Made by a program: the position numbers and the translations under genes
Shown here: positions 53,208 through 64,000 of the stretch, in pieces
Layout: every line of letters begins with the position of its first letter
Position numbering within the stretch: position 1 is the stretch's first letter
The notes under the pieces: generated by a model
Told to the model about the DNA's origin: nothing
Seen by the model: only the letters and a program-made list of their open reading frames with translations
Databases searched by the model: none
NCBI RefSeq assembly: GCF_901933205.1
Contig: NC_044572.1
Span: forward strand, 23,708,501-23,772,500
Direction: 5' to 3'
Origin: Camarhynchus parvulus
Lineage: Eukaryota; Chordata; Aves; Passeriformes; Thraupidae
DNA length: 64,000 bases

Positions 53208-55969
53208 ACTGACAGAAATATCAAGAGGTTTCTTTAAATGACAGCAATATGCCTGAACTACCCATCTGCCAGAAGGATTCTTCAGCATCGTGTAAATAAC
53301 CAGCTGTTAGAGAGAGACTGCTTTGAAGTTACCACTTGCTGCACCCACAGCACTTGGGCTGGATCAGTTTTTACTGGGCTACTTTCATGGCAAGCTCTTT
53401 TTTTCCCATCTGAAGAGTTTCTTTGTGAGCAATGAATGAGGATGCATCTTGGGAATGGTCTGATACTTCAAAAGATGATTCTTGTAGTTTATCTTGCAGT
53501 AAGCTTCTCCTCTGAAGGAAAAGCTGCAGAGCCCTTGTATAGATCACAGTGATAGTCTTTTATCACTGGGCTGTCTGCACTATCACTCTCCAAAGCAAAT
53601 CTTTGCAAGCTTTGACTTTTATCAGTTGATATATGTACATGTATATTCTGTCTTTTATAATGCAATACTTTTTTTCTGCAAACGCTTCAAAACAAGCTGG
53701 TCTTGCTGAAGTCCATGAAAGTTTACTTCCTGCCTGGTGAATAACTGCAGTTTAGACTATTTTTGGAATAGTAAAGTCAAGAATGTCTTTATGTTTAAAA
53801 ACCAGAAGTTTAGGGGTTTGGAGCTGTTTTGTTTAGCAGTGTTTCCTCTACTAGGTTTCAATGGAGGTAAAAACAAAGCAGCATTTCTACACCTAAGCAA
53901 ATAGCCAAAGGTGGAAGTTAAAATCAGAAGAGGAAAACTGACAGCTAAAACACATGTAATACAAGTTTCTAACCCGCAATCACTTTGTAGCAGTGAAGAT
54001 TGACATTTAAAACTATACCACATTTATCACATTCTAAGCAACGCACCCCTATAGTTTCCTACATACTCAGACACAAGTTTATTTCAAAGATGTTGAAAAC
54101 TGTTTTAAAATACTTATTAACTTTTAACTTAACTTTGAAACTATTAATTTTTTAACTTAAGAAGACCAATGTCATAGCTGGTTTTGTCTTTTTTTTAACT
54201 TACATCTACTACCATATACTTGATTTATCCCTGATCACAGAATAATCCAACTATTTTAATACTCTTTAGCTTATCTGCAATGACACTTGGATGCTTATCT
54301 GAACACAGTACAAACTTGAATGTGCATAATCCCTTAGGCTGAACATCTCTTGTTCACAGCAGCACCAAGAGTACCTGCTCACGGGTTTTAACATGATTTC
54401 TAGCAGACAAGTATCAGATATTTGAGCAAATGCACATACTTTACAAAGCAATCCTGGCAAAATTCTCTTTTGCTGTGGTAGATTTCTGGTGTTTTAAACT
54501 TCCTTCCTAAGAAGGCTACATGGTCATGGAAAAACTCCTGCTCAGTTTTGTACGTATTTTTTCCTCATTTCATGCAGAACTTTTCAAAAATGTCCTTCTG
54601 AAAACCTTGTAGCATTCTGCATTTTGGCTTAAATGATTTTATGCATCAACAGAAACAATCACTGAAGCTGCTACTGACTGGTAGCTGGGAAACAAAATAA
54701 GAGCAATTCGGAAAGAACCTTTCTCTCCTTTTCTTCTGCTTTGAGTTACACGACCAATCTTCCCAGCATCCAGATTCTTTCACCTTTGGATTAGACTACA
54801 TTCTACAGGCAATGAAAAAAACCAGCCCTAAAACACAGGTTTACATATATTTTATGTGACAAGGATACTTCCCGATGCTCAACAAGATGATGTAATTTTC
54901 TGTTGCTTCCTGCCTTCGTTCACCCTGAAGGCAGATGGCCATAGCTGCATCACATGACAATGGGAAGACCCTTGCACAAACTAACAATGAGAACGAATTC
55001 TTATCAATATGAGCCAGGTAATTTTTACAGTATGGTGTAAAATGCAAAGTGGATCCTTTTAGTTTCTCTTTTCAGTAGTTCTGTCTTTTCTGTCTTTATT
55101 GTGAGAGTTACTGTCACGGCAGTCGGGATACTCAAAATAGAAAAAAAAACCCAAAAAAATCATGAGCAGGCAACAAACCATAGAGATACCCAACATGCAC
55201 ACAGCATGGCAGCTTCTCAATATGCTCCAGAGATGCTGTGCCAAGCTACAGGAGCTGATTCTGGGGGCAGGGCCAGCAGGCGTGGAAATGGGGTCAAAAA
55301 GCAAGGAGCTGGCAGGGGTTCTCCAGCATTAATGGAGGAGAGAGCTTAATCTAAAAGTGAGCTCATGTCTGAGCCAAGGACAACCAAGAGAGCTGGTGGG
55401 AGAGGGGGAACAGTGGCAGGAGACCTGGTGATACTGGGGGTCCTCTTTAACAGCTGGCTCGGGAAACAGCTGTGATTTCGGCTCCCAGGTCCACTTGAGC
55501 TTCCTCCAGCACAACCCTATTTGGAATCATTCAGTAACATAGGGAAGGAAGCACTGAATGCATATTCATAGAGGTGGAAATTCAGAGCACGATGGTATGG
55601 CATTTTCACAAGTATCTGTGGGGTTTTTTCAGGCAAAATACCTGGGATTCAGCAAGAGCTTTTTCTTAAAATGGATACTTCAGAAACTTTAACCATACCT
55701 GTCTGACTTAATTTACACAGGAAGACAGTATCACTACAGAAGCTTAACAGATGGGAGTTTCAGAAAACTAACACATACTTATCCCTCTGTAATCAGTCAC
55801 GATGGAATTAGAGCCAGTAGTCAGTACCTGATTACTTGATTACAAGGTAATCACCACAAGTTCAATCCTGGCTGGAAAGCAATTGTTTTCAGAGACACAA
55901 GTAACTTCAGTTGTAGACATGGTTCACACTGCTATGCTAACGGAAAAATAAAAGCCTTCAGAAACTTAC

Positions 55970-56137
55970 CACTGAGGTAAGAGCCATCTGAAAACTGTAG
56001 AGTCGTGCAAGGCCAAAATCAGCTAGCTTTATCTGCCCATTGCTGGTTACAAGGATATTCTGGGGTTTCAGATCCCGATGCACTACACGATGAGAATGCA
56101 GAAAATCCAGTCCCCGAAACAGCTGAAGCATCATATC
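55970..56137 (-). CDS. CDK6: CDK6 internal exon: catalytic loop, DFG and activation loop (residues ~124-179)
   Basis: This 168-bp exon encodes exactly 56 codons in phase 0 at both ends, beginning [19 protein letters not shown] and ending QMALTSV. The HRD catalytic loop gives the proton-acceptor aspartate (exon residue 22, human D145). The DLKPQN motif and the DFG metal-binding aspartate (exon residue 40, human D163) follow, and the threonine phosphorylated by CDK-activating kinase is exon residue 54 (human T177). All catalytic residues are intact with no stop or frameshift. The acceptor is TAG just right of 56137, with a modest pyrimidine tract and a plausible branch adenine near 56164. The donor is a strong GTAAGT at 55969-55964. 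Compared with the human protein as I remember it, there are four differences: F127L, L130F, S156N and I169L. An exon of the same length and phase exists in human CDK6. The next exon in the message is 18481-18590. Confidence 0.98.
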
Positions 56138-59100
56138 CTATATATAAAGAAATCAATATGCAGTTATCAAGACAATGTGGCAGGCAAACAAGTAAATCCC
56201 CTATCATAATCTGAAAAACTAATTTACTAAACATTGACTTAAATACGTGCACAGGAGATAAACCCAACTATTAATATTAAATGGACAGGATGTTGGTAGA
56301 ATGAATGGAATTGAACCAATGTCCTTATCGAGTTAATGTATGGTTTGTAGTTGAATTATCTGAGGTTGACTAACAGTAGTATAAAGATTAATCAATATAC
56401 TTTAAAAAATAGCAAAAGTATATTTCTAAATTCCTGGACAACTTCAAAAGAATGCTGTCCAACTAAGAAAAAATACATAGCAGTTTTTGCTCCTAACTTC
56501 AAACCACATGCCATTTTGTATTCTCACTAGCTTATGTTTTGCCCTTTCATGGTGAAGTGCATTTTTATCATTCATTTTAACAGGCACAATGACCTGTTTC
56601 AAACAGAAAAACTGCTTAAATGGCAAATTTAATTTTATTTAATGTTATAGAGGGAAAAAGTTCACTTGGCAAAACTTGTGGTATAGAATTTACTGAATAG
56701 GACAGAAATTACCTTTAGATGAAAGTTTAGCACTAAAACAGTGTAATAATAATAGTAATTCTGATTCTTCTTTCTGTTTTGTTATAGTGATACAATCTTC
56801 CATGACATTTCCACAGCTGAAGAAACTATTTTATCTTACTCATGTTTTGACAATCTTAGTAATGTGAAAAGAATGAACCAGCAGACTCAAAACCAAATAC
56901 TAGAAATCCCCTGCATTCCAAATTAGAAGGATACTGTCAACTTGAAAATTATATTTGCAGAACAGGCAGTTACAAGAAGATGCTGCAATAAGAAAGAAAA
57001 AAAAATGGAGAAAGAAGTTTCTTTTCTGCATGCAATTGACTTGAGCTCATGAAACTGCAGTTCTGTGTATGCTGGTGACATATGCCTTTTCCATAAACCA
57101 TGCAGCAGGGTGTCCTCCAATCCTGTTGTTAGCAACCAAAATCATCTTGGAGAAGGGCATGGCATGAAAAAGAAAAGGGAGGAAGGATAGCTTGAGGTTG
57201 GTTGCTTTTGTTCTTCTCTATGGACTCGGGGATGTTGCAAGTAAACATTCAAAGCATACTACTGAAAGGAATTATATCCGAACATGGGTATAAAAATCAC
57301 TCAAAACATTGGGCTTGGTAATATTGGTTAAATTGGATGCATTTTTAAGGTAGGCTTTAGAGATATTGCTAAGTAATTTAATACAAAATTATTCCTTTTT
57401 TGTAATGTTTCCTGATCATTTATATAGAAAATATTACACAATATATATATATTAGGTTTGGAAGCTCTCACCTGACCTCTGATAAAACAAGGCCATTTCT
57501 GTATACAGCCAGATCATAAAGCAATCATTTTCCATTTGAAGACCCAAATTACAGAGATTTTACCATGAAATTATGGATGCTGTGACAGTATTAAATTATT
57601 ATCACCTCTGAAGGAAGGTGGTGAACTCCATTTCCTGCTAGCTGATGCCTTTTATTTCCTTTGCTTTCCCAGAAAAAAATTGGAAACTGATAATTTTGGC
57701 AACTGGTATAATACAGTTTGGACTTTAAAAGAAGTTTTAAAAGAATTTTTCAGCTGTTTAAAAGAAATACACAAACTATATTGAATCCTCCTGTATTCAT
57801 ACAGGGTTTTTTTTCAGTTCAGAAATTTGTAAGAACTTGGGCTATAGCTCTGGAGGTTTCAGTCATCAGCAGAATTATTGTATGTAATATCTGGTCACTC
57901 TGTGCCATTTTTTTGCCAAATCCCAAAAGTCTTTGGATCAGTCTTGCAGACACGAAGAACATGCCAACAACATTAAGGCATATGGTTATTTTAAATATGA
58001 ACTTAGTTGTTTCAGTGAATTTGGGCCAATTTTTTTCTTTTTTATTCCATGTTGACATAGTATCAAGTAAGAAAATTATTTAAAGAACTGAAGTATTAGT
58101 CAGTAGACCCTGGCAAGTCCCTTTCTGGTGACATTTATGTATCCTATTCATCTGTAAACTCATTCAGGCAGTTACCAAACATATCAAGAATATTTTTTCC
58201 AACAACTGATGCTGGTTTTGTTTCAGCTTTCTTCCTCAAGCTCAGCATAACAAAATTCTGCTCTGCTCATTTCAAGATTCAAGCAATGTCTTCAGGTTCT
58301 AAATTCAGAGTCTTCTTCCAGACACAGGTAAAAAAAGAAAATATTTGAAAATGGAAACTGGTATATCTTCCTCTCTACCCACAGGGCTCAAAAAAATAAT
58401 ATCATTTACAGAAGTTCTCTTCACACACAAAAATTAAAACATGTTGCAGAAAAGTGAACTGGGAAAGTGTAAATTTAAAAGGTGTTAGAAAGAAGAAGGG
58501 CAACTGGAGGGAAAAAAGTGCCATATCTCCTCTTCCAGGAAATTCATGGTTAGTCCATATAAACTGTTTTCCACTATTCAAGTTGGACTGTTGATTACAC
58601 TTATTATTTTCTATGATCAGTATTAACAGATTTCAGTTCAAAATTATCTGGAAGAACAACCCAAAGTTTTGTGTATGTAAAAAAGGGCACTTGGATATAG
58701 AAAGACTATTTGCTCTTTGTGATTCCCCGGTTTTAAATTCTCAGCAAGTCAGAGCAGAAGCGAAAATCACAACATAGGCTTATTATTATGAACTTTAAAT
58801 AAAGAATAACAAACGCAGCAGCTTAAAATTTTGTGATGCATGCAAGCCTAGTCAAAAACCATCAGGCCTTGCTTTTGGAAAATGATTTCATTCACTTGGT
58901 CAGCCACTTGCAAGAAACATAAGGCAGGGTCTGGCATCTGTGCCTTCTTTGACACTGTAACTAATATCAGAAGCTACTAACCTTTGCTAGCAAATTGGAT
59001 AAAGGCTGTAAACATGCACAAGCCAGATCACTACCTAATTAAATCACGATAATTTCATTCATCTAACGGAAATGCATCCATTTTTATTAGTGACGAATAC

Positions 59101-60299
59101 CCAGTATTACCTCAATTACCAAGTTCTAGAAATAACTGCAGGAGAGTCTTCATGTGCCTCAAGGATTAGTTTTTTCCATGTCTGTTTTTCCCTGAGAAAT
59201 GTTCTGTGGTAGATAGGCATACCACACTTTGGAATTACAGGGACAATCATATTTCAAAAGCTAACTGAAAAATGATCAATTCTATGCAACAAACAAAAAC
59301 CTTTGTGTCTTAAAAGATCGAAGGAACAAGCTCTAATGAGTCATGATCAAACCTCTACTGATGTTTATCAGTGTTCTTCGGATATTGTATGTTGGCAAAC
59401 AAAGACACAGAATGTGCCTGTTGTTTCAGATTAGAGATTTCTGCCATCACGATAGTTGGCTGTTGCTCAAGTTGAAGATACATGCACCTATTATCCCACT
59501 GCAATAACTTTCAGACAATCACAGGCTTACTTTTTTTTTTCTTTTTCTGGTTACATTTTCAATGCCATCGATGTGCAAATATAAAATATTCACCTGTAAC
59601 TCAACAGAAAACTGAAAATTGAAAACTATTTTGGGATGCAACGAACAACTACAACTTCTTTAGAGAAAAATATGTAGCTTTAATTTTGTAAAAGTCTCGT
59701 AATGAAAACAGGAGTGAAATTTGTTATGGAAATGTTGCATCTCTGCTTGTTCCATCATATAAGGTACTGATGATGATTGTTCAGTCTGACATTTACTGAA
59801 TTTATCAGCCCTGAATGCCAGGACCAAATTCTGATGAACTTTTCAAGCTACACCATATTACGTCATGAGTCTCAATAATACTCAGAAAAATATCCTGCAT
59901 ATTCTTCCTCTGTCATCAGTGAAGATGGGGCTGGGCTTAGGCTAGGCTGAGCAGCTGCTTCTGCTGCCTCTGCCAAAGGCAGTACTCATGGCTCATGTTT
60001 CCCGACTCAGGCAGCAGGAACAGAAAGCCCTGATTTCCTATACATTTTTGTCTCCACCTTGTCCTAGCCCCTCTCTTGACTCTATGCTTCACTGACCCCT
60101 CTTAAACCTCCTCAGCATCTGATCCATAAATCCCTTCCAAGCCATTGGCTTTCAAATACCACTCTGATCCTTTAAGAGTCACCCACCATCTTGACTACCA
60201 AGAAAAATACCTGTTAATTTTCTGCAGCAACTTACTGCTTGTTTAAGACCTGCCAGATTCTCTGGAGGACTCTGCCTGGTTAACTCAAAAGAGGATGGC

Positions 60300-60920
60300 A
60301 TGGCTGTCACCCAAAACATTCAAGTATCTACTCAAAGACAAAAAAAACTGGGGAGCTGGTCTCAGTGTCAGTGCCTAGGAGCAGCAGCCAGGACTGCAGG
60401 GGCTCAGCCAGGGGACATCAGGGGCTGTGCCCTGCCAGACATGCTCAGCTCCAACGACCCAGCCAGGACTGTGGTGCCTCCATGAAGACAACAGGTTCAA
60501 GGGCAGAAAAGGCTGCAGGGAAAGAGGAGAAGAGAACAAAGGGAGTGAGAAACTGCACAGGAAACACCAAGGTGAGAGAGGAGGAAGAGAAGTGAGAGGA
60601 GAAAGAGAAAGCAGTCCACGGTGGAGCAGTTATCCACGTAGCAGATACTCCTGAGGGAACTGCAGCCTGTGGAGATGACCCGAGGGTACAGCAGGCACAA
60701 AGACTGAGGAGGAAGGAGTAGGAGAGAGGAGCTGCTCCTGTGCTGCTTGGGCTGGGGACATTCAGAAGTGATGTATAGCCTGGAAAAAGGCATGAGGAGG
60801 TATTATTTGAATATCTGTTCTTTTTTTGCCCATCGCTTGAACTAGCAAGTATCTACCTTGACCGGCATTAAGACTGTTTTCTCTCTTATCTCAGCCCATG
60901 AGCTTTCTTGCTCCTTGTTG
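60300..60920 (+). mobile_element. GC-rich interspersed-repeat-like block, probably retroelement-derived
   Basis: This block stands out from the AT-rich intron by its high G content and few CpGs. It contains CCACGGTGGAGCAGTTATCC, GGGAACTGCAGCCTGTGGAG, GAGGAGGAAGGAGTAGGAG and, near 60885, CTTATCTCAGCCCATGAGC. I associate these phrases, in this order, with a dispersed bird retroelement sequence, but I cannot assign it securely to an LTR or to a CR1 5' region. Open frames across it on both strands are low-complexity consequences of the composition. It could be a decayed element or just a GC-rich patch. Confidence 0.45.
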
Positions 60921-63245
60921 CTCTCTACTTCCTATAGCTGAGATGGAAGAAATCAGTAAGTGCCTGGATGGGAGTCTGACTGCTGGCAGGCTAACCCACC
61001 AGCATGGTAAAGTATGGATGCCAGGTTTTGTCTTGGTAAAGGGGAACAAAGTGAGATGCAACCTGAAGGAAAACACCAAGAGTAATATATCTTCAGAGAA
61101 CACATGCATCCTGAGGTAACATACACTTATGACTGGCAGCTCGTTCTGTGAAGCTCATGCTTTTCCTCCATTGGCTACAATGTGAAGAAAGAAAAACCTT
61201 TAAGCAGGTTGCCCTTTGTTAGAGTGATAGGAGTTCCTAAAACCAAAGAGAGTAATTCAGTGGAAACCCACAAATATACTCATTTGTGTCATCAAATAAA
61301 AACAACAGAGTACAGAGCCTTGCAAACTAAAATAGACCCTAAATTTGTACTAACACACAGGCTTTATACATTTTTGGTTTTTTTTTTAACCTGCCTATTT
61401 TCCTCTTCCTGCTCTATTTCTACGCTAATATTTTGTAAAGCACAACAATCCTTTGGCATCTCCTAATGCTTCTCCTACTCTTCTGTGGAGTATCCCATCC
61501 ACCCTCACAAGTTGCATCCTTCACCCAAAGTTTCTGTCTATCTGCAACTCGTTTTTCTTTTTGCTGAGCAGAATGGAATGTCCCTATTTTACATGGCAGG
61601 TGTTGGAATACTCATCCTGAACATTTCCTGTAGGAGTGTTTGCGTAAAAGGCAACCACAAGTGTAAACAAAGGGGATGAGTTTTAGACAGCAGTGTGTGA
61701 TGAATCAGACAAGGTACTTTCATTAAAAGGCTCACTGCCTCTCACTGGAATAGGACCTGCTCAGAGCAGAAGGGGAAAAGATGAGGCTTCTTTCATATGC
61801 TACTCAGTTATATAGAATCCCCAATCACTGAATTGCTTCCAATTTAAAGGGTGATTTTACACATGCTGGAATGAAAGTTTAAAGAGCTGTCCCATCCTCT
61901 GGAGCCCATTTTTGAAGCAGAATAATTACAGCCCTTCTATGGTGATACTTTGTAACAAACAGTCAACATTAATTAATGCCAAAAAAACAATGGCATTCCT
62001 GAGGAATTACACAGTACAGATACATGAATAGCAAAGGACATGATTAATGTTGTTACACTGAAGCCCAAAGGCATTAGCAATAATGTAGTGATTCCCCGTT
62101 AAATGCAGTGATTCTCTTTTTTAATTTTTGTCCTCACATTGGGCTGGGAACCCATCACATCGACCTATCTAGAATGCCATGACTGTGATGGTGGGGGCAG
62201 ATGCAATTTGCCACTGTCTGTGGAGCTGCAGGATACTCTTCTCCATGCAGCTGGCTCAATGCAGAGGCTGGGGCACAGTAAGAGGCAGACAGATCCCTGC
62301 CCTCATGCTCTGCTCCTTTTCTCAGAAGAAAGCTATTCCGATCAGTCTCCCTGCAGGGCATTCAGAAAGGGGATGAGGAGGCTGTCTTTTCCTTCTCCTA
62401 GCCACATCAGAGCTTCTCAGGACTCAGCCATGATCCAACCAAATATATATGGGATACAGAGCTCTTCATCTTCCTTACGTTGGGTAACTATTTATCTCCG
62501 AGTAATCCTACTGCTTTCCATAAAAGTATTCACAGGGTAAGGGTCATTCCTCAGAACAGAAGACTGCTGCGATACTCCTGACAATTAACTGGGAAGTACC
62601 AAGAGAATGTGAACTTCACAGCATGTTCAATTTAAATATGTTTACTGTTTTGATAAGAGAACAATAAATCCAAATTACCTATTCACTTAGCCCTATTAAT
62701 CAACCTTACTATACAAGATAACATATTCATTTTCTGTTCATAGAGTAAAATACTGTGCAGAGAAAGATACGCTCAATTTATTTAGTGTATTATTAATGTC
62801 TGATAAGCACATGCAAGGAATTGGTCTAATAATTGGTTGTGTTTTCTATGCTGATACCCTAAAGGTAAATAATTTGTTGAAAAATAATTAAGTTACATAT
62901 ATTTTTAAACATGAAGTAAAATACTTGTGTAATTATCTTTGAATTGCAAAACTATTTTAATCATACAAAAGGTTCTTTAATGCACTTGAGAGTAGATTAA
63001 AATATATGTTAAAATATATTCTGATTATCAGCCTCCAATCTATTTTAAACTGCTTTTGTAAGAAAGCAAGCACAGCTCATAAAAGGATCTTGGATTATCC
63101 AATTGTTAGGATGAAGAACCCTACAGACATGCACACTCGCAAAAGTATGCTTGTATGTATGCATACATTATAATGTTTTGAATAATCCCATTTAAGACAA
63201 TGCTATCTATAGTAGTCCACTGCAATAAGCACTGAGATTAATATA

Positions 63246-63296
63246 GTTGTGTTGTTTGGTTTTGTGTTTTGTTGGTTTTCCGTGTTTGGTTTTTTT
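63246..63296. repeat. G/T low-complexity stretch
   Basis: The plus strand is almost only G and T here, with GTTTT, GTTGG and GTGTTTGG words of irregular period. It looks like a decayed simple repeat. Confidence 0.8.
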
Positions 63297-64000
63297 AATG
63301 GCTAGAATTATTTGTGCAGCAATTCAAAAGATAAAATACCTGAAGGAGTGGAATCTACAAAGCTACTGTTTTGAAGACTGCTTTGGTTGCTATTGGAAGT
63401 AGCAAGGTAATCAAGATTAGAAAGTCCTAAATAAATTACTTTGAAATACACTAATTGATCAATTAGTTCAGAGCCAGCCTAGTAAAAATAGCAAATATCA
63501 CTATTATGCATAGACCTGCCTGTATACTATGACCATTATCTGTCAGTCCCAATCAAAAGTACTGCAACCGTGCACAAGATTCAGGAAAAATGCAAAATTT
63601 TAACTGAATTACAAAGGTCCACAGTAGTATCTGAAAAGTTTTGAGGCTCACTGACGCTACTGCATTGCTGTAAGCTTATGACTGAATTCCATGAATGTCA
63701 TAAGCTTTCAGTATACTGTTTTCCCTTGTTGTGCACCTATACATAGACTGAACTCAATCCACAGCCACCACAGCAGGCTTAACATGTTCCTAGTCCCTTT
63801 GCTTAAACTTGCCTACTGTTCCTTCTGAGGTAGAAAAGAACTGCCACAGGAGAAACTGACCAAACATATTTTGGAGTGCTCCAAACACTCCTCAAACACC
63901 AGAGCTCAGCAGCAGCAAAGCCAACATTTGTAGGACTGGACTACAGCAATTGATGCACCTGACTGTGTTGAAGGAACTGCTCTGAGTAACCTTCTCTTAC

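Larger units (their letters stand above)
56138..64000 (-). other. CDK6: CDK6 intron upstream of the HRD/DFG exon (3' part only)
   Basis: This is intronic sequence ending at the acceptor beside 56137. No further CDK6 exon (for example the D-cyclin-facing segment ending in TETIK) can be read on the minus strand, so the intron extends past the right edge. The block at about 60300-60900 is GC-rich and repeat-like and is listed separately. About 62600-63100 is AT-rich with many TAAT cores and looks like ordinary or possibly conserved non-coding DNA. A T/G-rich low-complexity run lies at 63246-63296. Open frames here, including the one at 62139-62540, lack codon or domain signals. I see no other gene. 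Confidence 0.85.

Noticed and set aside
62139..62540. 133-codon plus-strand open frame
   Set aside because: No recognisable family, and overlapping open frames on both strands suggest a stop-poor GC-richer patch.

Overview
This window is vertebrate nuclear DNA, almost certainly from a bird. It is AT-rich, poor in CpG and dense in stop codons, and it has the very low coding density expected of large introns. Two minus-orientation CR1 LINE 3' fragments of the kind that dominate bird genomes, a nuclear copy of mitochondrial ND1, and two exons of a highly conserved vertebrate kinase support this. The species cannot be named from the sequence alone.

The only gene I can support is CDK6 (cyclin-dependent kinase 6), read on the minus strand and entering from the right. 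Two internal coding exons are visible. Positions 56137 down to 55970 encode residues 124-179 in human numbering, with the catalytic HRD loop, the DFG motif and the activation-loop threonine. Positions 18590 down to 18481 encode residues 180-215 plus two bases of codon 216, covering the APE motif and the start of the C-lobe. They join in phase 0 across a 37,379-bp intron with consensus GT/AG sites. The 5' exons (N-lobe, cyclin-binding PLSTIRE helix) must lie to the right of 64000. The 3' exons (rest of the C-lobe, stop codon, 3' UTR) must lie to the left of position 1.

Layout: 1-18480 is intron downstream of the second exon, with a (GT)12 tract, an E-box-bearing GC-richer patch at about 7.1-7.6 kb, and a CR1 3' fragment at 12.9-13.5 kb. 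18591-55969 is the central intron. It holds a perfect 12-bp hairpin (20.6 kb), a second CR1 (37.8-38.3 kb), a mitochondrial ND1 insertion (43.36-43.75 kb), a probable ancient CR1/L3-like relic (47.6-48.0 kb), a 138-bp AGAAG pentamer microsatellite (49.2 kb), and a stretch at 34-36 kb whose texture resembles conserved non-coding DNA and which includes a POU-type palindrome. 56138-64000 is the upstream intron, with a GC-rich interspersed-repeat-like block at 60.3-60.9 kb.

I see no second gene, no RNA gene, no CRISPR array and no novel multi-gene system. Most long open frames are chance, repeat-derived or mitochondrial-derived. The interesting residue is regulatory and structural: candidate intronic enhancers, the datable mitochondrial insertion, the homopurine repeat, and a few amino-acid differences in the kinase exons.
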